This document shows, one piece after another, positions 14,703 through 21,332 of a stretch of DNA of 26,380 nucleotides (position 1 is the first letter of the stretch; each line of letters opens with the position of its first letter). The notes beneath the pieces are model-generated. The model had not been told where the DNA came from and did no database searches. It was given only the letters and a program-made list of their open reading frames with translations. Origin of the DNA: an uncultured Alphaproteobacteria bacterium. Its GTDB lineage: Bacteria > Pseudomonadota > Alphaproteobacteria > RF32 > CAG-239. A program made the translations under genes and the position numbers. The DNA is taken from assembly GCA_944392285.1 (NCBI GenBank), contig CALXWF010000052.1, positions 1-26,380 of the forward strand, written 5' to 3'.

Positions 14703-16024
14703 TGAGCGCAATAAAGACTTTTTCCATTGGCGGCATTCACCCGGACAAACACAAAATCACCACCGATTCTCCCATTCGCGAGGCGGGCTTGCCTGAATAT
14801 GTCTATATTCCGGTCAAACAGCATATTGGCGCGCCGGCCAAAATTTTGGTCCAAAAAGGCGACAAAGTCAAAGTCGGTACATTGATTGCCGATGCTGACG
14901 GCATTGTTTCGGCCGATGTTCATTCTTCCGTTTCCGGAGAAGTAACAAAGGTAGAAGATATTGAAGGCGAATTCGGCTGGCTTGAAACCATGATTACCGT
15001 CAAAGTCGAAGGCGACGAATTTGAGCCTTCAATCGATCGCAGTCAAGACGTCAGTAAAGATATACCCTACACGGCAGGAGAAATTGTCCAAATCATCAGA
15101 GAAGCGGGCATCGTCGGCATGGGTGGCGCCGGTTATCCGACCCCGATAAAAGAAACGGTCCCCTTTGAAAAGAAACCTGACTTTTTGATATTAAACGGCA
15201 TTGAATGCGAACCCTTTTTAACCGCCGACGATCGTTTAATGGTTGAGCGTGCAGAGCAAATTATTATCGGTGCCAAGATTATCAACAAGGTTTTAGGCAT
15301 TCAAAACGCTATCATTGCCATAGATGAAAATAAACCCAACGCCATAGAAACGCTCACCAACATTTCACGGCGTTATGTCGGAGTTAATGTTCAGGTCTGT
15401 GCGACCAAATATCCGCAAGGCGGTGAGAAGCAGTTAATTCAAGCCATTACCGGACGCGAAGTTCCGCCGGGGAAATTACCCTTAGATGTTGGCTGTCTGG
15501 TTCAAAATGTCGGAACGGTTTACGCCATTTATGAAGCGGTTATGAAGCACAAACCTTTGTTTGAGCGTGTTGTAACCGTTAGCGGTGATGCTTGCGCAAA
15601 ACCCGGCAACTATTTAGTCAGGGTAGGGACGCCGGCTTCTTTCTTAATTGAACAATGCGGCGGAATCACAGAAGATGTTGACCAAGTAGTTTTCGGCGGA
15701 CCCATGATGGGCACCTCGGCGGTTAATATTAATGCGCCGATAACCAAGCTGACCTCCGGTATTTTACTCTTAAGCAAGGAACTTACCCGTCATCCGGCAG
15801 AAACCGCCTGCATTCGTTGCGGCAAATGTGTAGATGTCTGCCCCATGGGGTTGCGTCCTTTTGCCATAGCCTGCAGCGTACGAGATGGCTTTTATGACGA
15901 GTTAAAACCCTTACATGTGGCTGATTGCATAGAATGCGGCTGTTGTTCTTATATTTGTCCGGCCAAAATCCCGCTGTTGGATTATTGTAAGTTAGGTAAA
16001 TATGAATTAAAAAAATCAAAATAA
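14702..16024 (+). CDS. rnfC: RnfC, NADH/FMN and iron-sulfur subunit of Rnf
   Basis: A 440-residue peripheral cytoplasmic subunit that binds NAD(H) and non-covalent FMN. Seen: the N-terminal RnfC barrel-sandwich region ('FSIGGIHPD', then 'VKQHIGAPAKILVQKGDKVK'); the complex I 51-kDa-like domain with 'IVGMGGAGYPTPIKE' and 'LNGIECEPFLTADDR'; and a C-terminal pair of [4Fe-4S] motifs, Cys370/373/376/380 and Cys409/412/415/419. There is no long repetitive C-terminal tail such as gammaproteobacterial RnfC carries; the protein is the short form found in Bacteroidetes and clostridia. It overlaps rnfB by one base and rnfD follows 11 bp later. Confidence 0.95.
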   Translation: MSAIKTFSIGGIHPDKHKITTDSPIREAGLPEYVYIPVKQHIGAPAKILVQKGDKVKVGTLIADADGIVSADVHSSVSGEVTKVEDIEGEFGWLETMITVKVEGDEFEPSIDRSQDVSKDIPYTAGEIVQIIREAGIVGMGGAGYPTPIKETVPFEKKPDFLILNGIECEPFLTADDRLMVERAEQIIIGAKIINKVLGIQNAIIAIDENKPNAIETLTNISRRYVGVNVQVCATKYPQGGEKQLIQAITGREVPPGKLPLDVGCLVQNVGTVYAIYEAVMKHKPLFERVVTVSGDACAKPGNYLVRVGTPASFLIEQCGGITEDVDQVVFGGPMMGTSAVNINAPITKLTSGILLLSKELTRHPAETACIRCGKCVDVCPMGLRPFAIACSVRDGFYDELKPLHVADCIECGCCSYICPAKIPLLDYCKLGKYELKKSK

Positions 16025-16035
16025 GGTCTTAGAAG

Positions 16036-17037
16036 ATGTTTACGATTTCTACCGCTCCACATATGAATTCGCCGGTAACCACGCAAACTCTGATGCGTGA
16101 CGTCATCATTGCCCTAATGCCTGCGGCGATTGTTGCCGTTCTGATCTTTGGTATAGGGGCACTAAAAGTAATGCTGACGGCGGTTGCCGGTTGTGTCTTG
16201 TTTGAATATCTGGTATCAAAATACCTATTGCACAGAGGCAATACGGTAACAGACAATTCTGCAATTATCACCGGCCTGTTACTGGCTTTCAATTTGCCGA
16301 GCAGTATGCCGATATGGATGATTTTGGTCGGCTGTTTTATGGCAATTGTCGTTACCAAAATGGCCTTTGGCGGGCTGGGGAAGAATTTGTTTAATCCGGC
16401 CTTAGTCGGACGCGTCTTTCTTTTCATATCTTTTCCGGTACAAATGACACATTGGCCCAAACCTTCATTTGCAGACTTTTTAAATACGGATGTCCAAACC
16501 GGCGCCACGGTATTGGGAATATTAAAACACGTAGATGTCCAAAGCTCGGCCACGGCCTTATCAAACCAAGGTGCAAGTTTAGCTGACCTTCCGACTTATA
16601 CCGAAATGTTTTTAGGCTATATGGGCGGCAGCTTGGGAGAGGTTTCAGCCTTAGCCTTGTTATTAGGGTTAGCCTATATGTTAAAACGCAATGTTATTAC
16701 CTGGCACATTCCGTTCTTTTATTTGGCCACTGTTTTTGTCGTAACCTGTGTTTTTTGGCTTGTAACCGGCAACATCAAATATGACCCGCTCACACACCTG
16801 CTTTCGGGCGGACTGATGCTTGGTGCTATTTTCATGGCCACAGACTATGTTACATCACCGATGTCAACCAACGGCAAAATCTTTTTTGCAATTTGTTGCG
16901 GCCTATTAACGGTTATCATCCGTTTATACGGTTCTTATCCGGAAGGTGTATCTTTTGCCATTTTGATTATGAATGCCTTTGTGCCGTTAATCGATAAAAT
17001 TTTTGTTCCAAGAATTTACGGTACCGGGAGAAAATAG
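16036..17037 (+). CDS. rnfD: RnfD, membrane subunit with covalent FMN
   Basis: A 333-residue integral membrane protein with about nine to ten helices. The covalent FMN site is 'TGAT' (155-158), with Thr158 the expected acceptor modified by ApbE. The family-typical 'GGLGKNLFNPALVGRVFL' (112-129) and the C-terminal 'ATDYVTSPMSTNGK' are present. RnfD belongs with NqrB and passes electrons across the membrane between the outer-face flavin of RnfG and the rest of the complex, coupled to Na+ or H+ movement. The stop is directly followed by the rnfG ATG. The coupling ion cannot be read from sequence. Confidence 0.95.
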   Translation: MFTISTAPHMNSPVTTQTLMRDVIIALMPAAIVAVLIFGIGALKVMLTAVAGCVLFEYLVSKYLLHRGNTVTDNSAIITGLLLAFNLPSSMPIWMILVGCFMAIVVTKMAFGGLGKNLFNPALVGRVFLFISFPVQMTHWPKPSFADFLNTDVQTGATVLGILKHVDVQSSATALSNQGASLADLPTYTEMFLGYMGGSLGEVSALALLLGLAYMLKRNVITWHIPFFYLATVFVVTCVFWLVTGNIKYDPLTHLLSGGLMLGAIFMATDYVTSPMSTNGKIFFAICCGLLTVIIRLYGSYPEGVSFAILIMNAFVPLIDKIFVPRIYGTGRK

Positions 17038-17640
17038 ATGTCTGAAGCACAAAAAAACAAAACGGTTTCTTCATCTTTACCGGCCATGATATTATCTCTG
17101 ACCGGCGTTGCCGTTATCTCGGCAGCGATTTTGGGTGGTGTGTATCAGCTCACCAAAGAGCCGATACAAAAAGCCAAAAACGCCATGGAATTAGCTGCAA
17201 TCAAAGAGGTTTTGCCCGGTGACTTTGACAATGACCCTTATGCAGACCGCATAACCCGCACACAAAAAGACGGCCGCAATGTCATTGAGCTTTACCCCGC
17301 ACGCCGTGGCAAAGAAGTTAAAGGTATTGCCGTAAAAAGCTACACCAACAAAGCCTTTGGCGGTCACATGGAAGTAATCGTCGGCTTTTATCTGGACGGT
17401 ACGATTAACAACTTCAAAATCATTGAACAAAAAGAGACACCGGGCCTTGGCACCAAAGTAAATGAAGAGAAGTTTTCCGGCCAGTTCAAAGGAGCAAATC
17501 CGGCGCATGAAGGCTTTAAAGTTCGCCAAGACGGCGGAGAAATAGATGCTGTAACGGCAGCCACCATCAGCTCACGTGCGGTTATAGATGCCATCAAACG
17601 CGCACATAAGGCCTATCGCAAATTTAATGCAGGGAAATAG
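17038..17640 (+). CDS. rnfG: RnfG, periplasmic-side covalent FMN subunit
   Basis: A 200-residue protein with one N-terminal membrane helix (about 15-37) and an FMN-binding domain on the outer side. Conserved 'EQKETPGLGTK' (130-140) and the flavinylation region 'EIDAVTAATISSRAV' (168-182) are clear. The acceptor motif reads T-A-A-T (173-176) and not the usual S/T-G-A-T; the acceptor Thr176 is kept. ApbE encoded at the head of the operon would attach FMN there. It starts right behind the rnfD stop and rnfE follows after 2 bp. Confidence 0.94.
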   Translation: MSEAQKNKTVSSSLPAMILSLTGVAVISAAILGGVYQLTKEPIQKAKNAMELAAIKEVLPGDFDNDPYADRITRTQKDGRNVIELYPARRGKEVKGIAVKSYTNKAFGGHMEVIVGFYLDGTINNFKIIEQKETPGLGTKVNEEKFSGQFKGANPAHEGFKVRQDGGEIDAVTAATISSRAVIDAIKRAHKAYRKFNAGK

Positions 17641-17642
17641 CC

Positions 17643-18245
17643 ATGGATAAAAAATCTATTCAAAATCTAACCCGCGGCCTGATAAAAGAGAATCCGACTT
17701 TTGTCATGTTGCTTGGAATGTGTCCGACCTTAGGGGTCACCACTTCTGCCATAAACGGACTTGGCATGGGAATTGCCACACTTTTTGTGCTTATTTTGTC
17801 AAACATAGCCATCTCCACGGTCAAAAGTTTTACTCCCGAAAAAGTCCGCATTCCATGCTACATTGTCATTATTGCCACTTTTGTCACCGTGGTAGAGCTG
17901 GTAATGTCTGCCTATCTGCCAAAACTCTATGCTGCCCTTGGAATTTTTATTCCCTTAATTGTGGTAAACTGCATAATTTTAGGCCGAGCGGAAGCCTTTG
18001 CATCTAAAAACGGCATTTTCCAATCATTTCTAGATGCCGTAGGCATGGGCTTGGGCTTTACCTTAAGTTTAACGACTTTAGGTCTTGTAAGAGAGATTCT
18101 CGGGGCAGGGTCTGCCTTTGGCTGGAACTTTGCCGGAACCGAAGCCAACACCATGTTGCTGTTCATCATGCCGCCCGGAGCTTTTCTGGCCTTAGCAGGT
18201 TTAATAATTCTGTTTAACAAATACATCAAGCGGAGTAGCGACTAA
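17643..18245 (+). CDS. rnfE: RnfE, membrane core subunit
   Basis: A 200-residue protein with six predicted helices, homologous to RnfA and NqrD. Typical features: 'NPTFVMLLGMCPTLGVTTSA' near the start (17-36), 'YLPKLYAALGIFIPLIVVNC' in the middle and 'SFLDAVGMGLGFTLSLTTLG' later, with a Cys in each half-repeat (Cys27 and the NC in 'IVVNC'). In Rnf structures the RnfA/RnfE pair, placed in opposite membrane orientations, binds a [2Fe-2S] cluster inside the membrane through such Cys residues. The stop overlaps the rnfA start by one base (TAATG). Confidence 0.95.
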   Translation: MDKKSIQNLTRGLIKENPTFVMLLGMCPTLGVTTSAINGLGMGIATLFVLILSNIAISTVKSFTPEKVRIPCYIVIIATFVTVVELVMSAYLPKLYAALGIFIPLIVVNCIILGRAEAFASKNGIFQSFLDAVGMGLGFTLSLTTLGLVREILGAGSAFGWNFAGTEANTMLLFIMPPGAFLALAGLIILFNKYIKRSSD

Positions 18246-18826
18246 TGACATCTTATCTCATGATTTTTATTAGCGCGATTTTTGTAAACAACATTGTTTT
18301 ATCGCAATTTTTAGGAATCTGTCCGTTTTTGGGCGTATCCAAAAAAATCTCAACCTCAGCCGGCATGGGCGGAGCGGTTATGTTCGTCATGACCTTATCC
18401 ACCACGGTTACCTACATCTTATATAAAGCGGTATTGGTTCCGAATAATTTAACCTTTATGACCACCATCGTTTTCATATTGGTCATAGCATCATTGGTAC
18501 AAATGGTTGAAATCATCTTAAAAAAACTTTCACCGGCTTTATATGGGGCTCTTGGCATATTCTTGCCCTTAATTACCACCAACTGCGCGGTTTTAGGTAT
18601 TGCCATTTTGAGCGTCCAAAAAGACTTTAATTTATTGCAAGCCGTCTGTTTTACTTTGGCCAATGCCATGGGATTTACGCTGGCAATCATTATTTTTGCC
18701 GGTCTGCGCGAGCGTTTGGCGCGCACCAAAGTTCCGCCAGCCTTGCAAGGCACACCCATAGCATTAATCACGGCAGGCTTACTGGCCATGGCATTTATGG
18801 GTTTTGCCGGTATCGGCACCCATTAA
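18245..18826 (+). CDS. rnfA: RnfA, membrane core subunit
   Basis: A 193-residue, six-helix membrane protein paired with RnfE. Seen: 'NIVLSQFLGICPFLGVSKKI' (16-35) with Cys26, 'LYGALGIFLPLITTNCAVLG' in the middle with its Cys, and 'FAGLRERLARTKVPPALQGT' near the C terminus, all hallmark RnfA/NqrE segments. It is the last gene of the operon and is followed within 15 bp by a strong terminator. In gammaproteobacteria and Rhodobacter rnfA comes first; here it is last (see findings). Confidence 0.95.
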   Translation: MTSYLMIFISAIFVNNIVLSQFLGICPFLGVSKKISTSAGMGGAVMFVMTLSTTVTYILYKAVLVPNNLTFMTTIVFILVIASLVQMVEIILKKLSPALYGALGIFLPLITTNCAVLGIAILSVQKDFNLLQAVCFTLANAMGFTLAIIIFAGLRERLARTKVPPALQGTPIALITAGLLAMAFMGFAGIGTH

Positions 18827-18832
18827 AGCTAT

Positions 18833-18860
18833 AAAAAAAGCCCCAAACGGGGCTTTTTTT
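18833..18860. terminator. Bidirectional terminator between rnfA and udg
   Basis: AAAAAAAGCCCC-AAAC-GGGGCTTTTTTT, a perfect 11- to 12-bp stem with A and T flanks, ending both convergent operons. Confidence 0.9.
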
Positions 18861-19491
18861 AGATAAGAGTTTTAATTTTCTTTACAATATCTTCAAACAT
18901 CTCATAAGTCAGAACGCCGGTATTAATATTATAGCGTGAAGTATGATAAGAATTAAGCATTAATAACTTATGTTTATCAAGCACATGTAAAGCCCCGTGC
19001 GCAAACTTAAAAGCAGCTTTTTTATAGCCGAGCACTCCAAGAACAGCCCCATGTGCGACACTTCCCAGCGTCAAAATCAATTTCAGATTCGGCATCGATT
19101 GAATTTCCTCAATCAAATAAGCACCGCAATTTTTCACTTCTTCTCCGGTAACTTGGTTTTTAGGCGGCAAACAACGGACCGAATTTGTAACCCGCACATC
19201 CAAAAGCTCAAAACCGTCATCGGCTCTTTTAGCATAATTTCCTTGAGCAAAACCATATTTTTTCAAAATAGGATACAAAACATCACCGGCATAATCATTG
19301 GTAAAGGGGCGTCCGGTTTGGTTAGCACCGTTAAGTCCGGGAGCCAAGCCGACAATCAGCACCTTAGCTGTCAAATCCCCAAAAGACTGAACCGGACCAT
19401 TATAATAAGTCGGATATTTAATCACGTTTTCTTGCCGAAACGCCAACAGGCGAGGGCATTTTTGACAAGTTTTATCAGGGCATTGAAACAC
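18859..19491 (-). CDS. udg: Uracil-DNA glycosylase, family 4/5 iron-sulfur type
   Basis: A 210-residue DNA repair enzyme that removes uracil from DNA. Iron-sulfur ligands: Cys9 and Cys12 ('CQKC') with Cys107 and Cys122 ('VRCLPP', 'NCGAYL'). Motif A 'GLAPGLNGANQTGRPF' (48-63) is the family 5 (UdgB) form, which lacks the polar catalytic Asp/Asn of family 1. Motif B reads 'HTSRYNINTG' (183-192), where H-P-S is usual. The GTG start has AAGGAG nine bases upstream. It is convergent with rnfA and sits alone. Family 5 rather than family 4 is my reading of motif A; hypoxanthine or other damaged bases could also be substrates. Confidence 0.85.
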   Translation of the reverse strand: MFQCPDKTCQKCPRLLAFRQENVIKYPTYYNGPVQSFGDLTAKVLIVGLAPGLNGANQTGRPFTNDYAGDVLYPILKKYGFAQGNYAKRADDGFELLDVRVTNSVRCLPPKNQVTGEEVKNCGAYLIEEIQSMPNLKLILTLGSVAHGAVLGVLGYKKAAFKFAHGALHVLDKHKLLMLNSYHTSRYNINTGVLTYEMFEDIVKKIKTLI

Positions 19492-19523
19492 TTTTTTCGC
19501 TCCTTTTTTAACGTTTTTTTCAA

Positions 19524-19529
19524 ATTATA
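19524..19529 (-). promoter_or_regulatory. -10 box of udg
   Basis: A perfect TATAAT on the minus strand, 33 bp before the GTG start. The -35 region is A/T-rich and not clear. Confidence 0.4.
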
Positions 19530-19614
19530 TCAAAAATATCACATTTTTTTTAACTTACACCCTTTAAATTACTTTTTTCATACTTATCTCCAGTGGTGCA
19601 AAAAATAGTTTAAC

Positions 19615-19620
19615 TATAGT
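19615..19620 (+). promoter_or_regulatory. -10 box of the outer-membrane barrel gene
   Basis: TATAGT, 22 bp before the start codon at 19643; GGAG at 19631-19634 is the ribosome binding site. No good -35 box, which may point to activator-dependent expression. Confidence 0.35.
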
Positions 19621-19642
19621 AAACACACATGGAGTTAATACA

Positions 19643-20215
19643 ATGAAGAAAACATTACTTTTGGCCGGAGTAACTTGTGTATTCGCCGCCAATGCCAATG
19701 CGGCAGAATTTATGAACCACACAATCAATCCCTATGTCGGCTTAGATTATGTTTATTCTGATGCAAATATTAAAAAAGAATATCAAGTAAAAAAAGACTA
19801 CAACTCAATGGCAATCAATCTTGGTACCATGTTGAGCGACTATGCCAGTATTGAAGCCTTTTTCCAACAATCTGGTGAAAGAAGCAACAAAGTAAGCGGC
19901 ACTGAAAAATACAAATCAAAATTTTATGCCTACGGCCTTGATGCCTACGGTTATATGCCGGTTGGCTGCAACGGTATGAAACTTTTGGGTTCTGTTGGTA
20001 TTGCCAACTACAACATGGAAGTAAAAGACAAGAGCAGCATAAGCCGCAACAGCAAATATGACAAAGACAGAACCGGCTATCGTATCGGTTTTGGTGCTCA
20101 ATATGACATCAATGAGCATATTGCTGCCCGTGTAATGGCCAGATATTCTTATATCGGCGCTAAAGCTTTGAAAGATTTGAAAGAATTAACAGCCGGTGTA
20201 AGATACACCTTCTAA
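19643..20215 (+). CDS. OmpA-like outer-membrane beta-barrel protein
   Basis: A 190-residue exported protein. The signal peptide (1-20, cut near 'ANANA-AEF') leads to a mature part of about 170 residues made of alternating hydrophobic/polar strands, opening with 'INPYVGLDYVYS' and ending 'ELTAGVRYTF' with the C-terminal Phe needed by the BAM complex. This fits an eight-stranded barrel of the OmpA/OmpW-like porin-family fold (small Omp25/Opa-like proteins of alphaproteobacteria). It has no peptidoglycan-binding domain. Lys-rich loops may be surface exposed. It has its own -10 box and a terminator, so it is monocistronic. The function is unknown; such small barrels are usually structural or adhesin-like. 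Confidence 0.8.
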   Translation: MKKTLLLAGVTCVFAANANAAEFMNHTINPYVGLDYVYSDANIKKEYQVKKDYNSMAINLGTMLSDYASIEAFFQQSGERSNKVSGTEKYKSKFYAYGLDAYGYMPVGCNGMKLLGSVGIANYNMEVKDKSSISRNSKYDKDRTGYRIGFGAQYDINEHIAARVMARYSYIGAKALKDLKELTAGVRYTF

Positions 20216-20240
20216 TCTTTCGACACACACGCAACAAAGA

Positions 20241-20267
20241 AACCGCCTTGCACAAGGCGGTTTTTTT
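20241..20267 (+). terminator. Terminator after the barrel gene
   Basis: AACCGCCTT-GCAC-AAGGCGGTT, a perfect 9-bp stem followed by a T run. Confidence 0.9.
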
Positions 20268-20332
20268 ATTTGCAAGTTATAACCTTGCGTGCTAATTTTA
20301 GCTAAAAATAATTACATAAAGGAGCTTAAAAG

Positions 20333-20674
20333 ATGAAAAAGCAACATTATTTATACGTTTTAGCAGCCATTATCATCACAATTGCTGTTGGTTATATGAT
20401 GCACATTCATTTTATTAAAAGCATCTCACACCAAACAGCACATATGATGTTCAGTGCCTATGTCTGCATTCCGGCGGCTGTTTGCGCTTTCATCTTCTTA
20501 AATAATAAACATTATTGGCTCTTAAACATTGCTGCAGCCTTAATAACGGCCTTAGTCATTCAATATGGCATTATTGGCGGCGGAGCAGGGGTCATAACCA
20601 TTTTAAGCCGTGCACTGGCCTTTTTGGCTATCGTTTACTTGTTAAACTTGGTAAAGGTTATTTTAAACAAATAG
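20333..20674 (+). CDS. Small four-helix membrane protein, unknown
   Basis: A 113-residue, strongly hydrophobic protein not recognised as a known family. Predicted helices are at about 6-24, 39-57, 61-78 and 82-107. The short loops contain 'HIHFIKSISHQTAHMM' with several His residues between helices 1 and 2, and a Gly-rich 'GIIGGGAGV' before helix 4. The ribosome binding site AAAGGAG sits at ideal distance before ATG 20333, which argues that it is a real gene. It is bounded upstream by the terminator of the barrel gene and downstream by the repeat-rich gap, so it is on its own. No function proposed. Confidence 0.7.
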   Translation: MKKQHYLYVLAAIIITIAVGYMMHIHFIKSISHQTAHMMFSAYVCIPAAVCAFIFLNNKHYWLLNIAAALITALVIQYGIIGGGAGVITILSRALAFLAIVYLLNLVKVILNK

Positions 20675-20737
20675 CCGGTTCTTCCGTTTCAAAGCTCACG
20701 TTTCAGCCATTCCAAGCCCAATTTTTTCATTTCTGTC

Positions 20738-20779
20738 ATTCCAAAGGCCAGCCCCTACAGGAGCTGGCACATTTGGAAT
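20738..20779. repeat. GTCATTCC...GGAATCC palindromic element
   Basis: ATTCCAAAGGCCAGC pairs imperfectly with GCTGGCACATTTGGAAT around a short loop. The GTCATTCC/GGAATCCAG ends are the form of a dispersed intergenic hairpin found in many alphaproteobacterial genomes. Confidence 0.65.
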
Positions 20780-20877
20780 CCAGTAAACCACTGCTTTAGC
20801 AGTCCTTATTCTCTTAAAACAATTTCAAAACAGATTGCGCGGCTTGTGAAACCTTCCTCTTTCTCGTCATCCTGAAG

Positions 20878-20899
20878 GTCACACCCAACGGGCTGTGAC
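20878..20899. repeat. Small hairpin GTCACA...TGTGAC
   Basis: GTCACACCC-AAC-GGG(C)TGTGAC pairs with one bulge. It is preceded by GTCATCCTGA, the opening of another common dispersed hairpin family. Confidence 0.4.
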
Positions 20900-20919
20900 A
20901 CATGGTCCTCGCCCTCTTA

Positions 20920-20945
20920 TGTCATGCTGAACTTGTTTCAGCATC
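20920..20945. repeat. 26-bp terminal inverted repeat, left
   Basis: Exact reverse complement of 21123-21148. The arm is itself a palindrome (ATGCTGAA/TTCAGCAT), so it can form a hairpin alone. Confidence 0.85.
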
Positions 20946-20970
20946 TCCGAGGGCTCATTCGTCCCGTAAG
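20939..20970. repeat. 32-bp direct repeat, copy 1
   Basis: Identical to 21012-21043, 73 bp downstream. It overlaps the end of the left inverted repeat. Confidence 0.85.
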
Positions 20971-21011
20971 CCTCGCGCAGCATTGCATTTGCGCTTGGCA
21001 ACTATCGACTC

Positions 21012-21043
21012 CAGCATCTCCGAGGGCTCATTCGTCCCGTAAG
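21012..21043. repeat. 32-bp direct repeat, copy 2
   Basis: Identical to 20939-20970. A second repeated unit, CAACTATCGACTCCAG, occurs at 20999-21014 and 21093-21108, so two repeat families are interleaved. Confidence 0.85.
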
Positions 21044-21122
21044 GTTCAAACTTCGCCTATGGGGCGGGGCGCCGACTGCGGCTCGTTTTCACCAACTATC
21101 GACTCCAGGGTCTCTTTGCAGG

Positions 21123-21148
21123 GATGCTGAAACAAGTTCAGCATGACA
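21123..21148. repeat. 26-bp terminal inverted repeat, right
   Basis: Exact reverse complement of 20920-20945. Confidence 0.85.
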
Positions 21149-21332
21149 GAAAATTTTTCTTACCATAGATTTATGATATCATACTCTTTCAGTATAGGCA
21201 AAAAAAATTAAAAAAGACTTAGCAAAATACCCTTCTTTGAGATTCCGTTTTCGTGCAAATCAAGCCAATTATCTGCCATGCATTAGATATATTTTAACCA
21301 ATCTGGCCTAGAGTAAAAGACCGAGGTGAAAA

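Larger units (their letters stand above)
20675..21332. other. 658-bp intergenic region filled with REP-like repeats
   Basis: No credible gene. It contains a GTCATTCC-type hairpin (20738-20779), a small hairpin (20878-20899), and a block bounded by 26-bp inverted repeats (20920-21148) with internal direct repeats. The last 180 bp are AT-rich and should hold the promoter of the ampG-like gene, which has GAGGTGA before its ATG at 21333; I could not fix a promoter with confidence. Confidence 0.75.

Noticed and set aside
14474..14923. Minus-strand open frames under rnfB and rnfC
   Set aside because: They are antisense shadows of well-supported genes, with no ribosome binding site or recognisable protein.
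16029..16553. Minus-strand 174-codon frame under rnfD
   Set aside because: Antisense to a clear rnfD; long only because of the codon pattern of the membrane protein.
12384..18826. Na+-translocating NADH:quinone reductase (Nqr) instead of Rnf
   Set aside because: RnfB and the RnfC-type first subunit with ferredoxin clusters are present, and NqrF and NqrA are absent.
20515..20799. Frame overlapping the small membrane protein and reading into the repeats
   Set aside because: Out of frame with the better-supported gene, no ribosome binding site, and it ends in the GTCATTCC repeat.
20924..21130. Frame across the nested repeat block
   Set aside because: Codons follow the repeats, no ribosome binding site and no protein family; repeat DNA read as an open frame.
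20920..21148. Possible CRISPR array
   Set aside because: Only two copies of each unit, unequal spacing, two repeat families interleaved, inverted ends and no cas genes. It fits dispersed hairpin repeats better.
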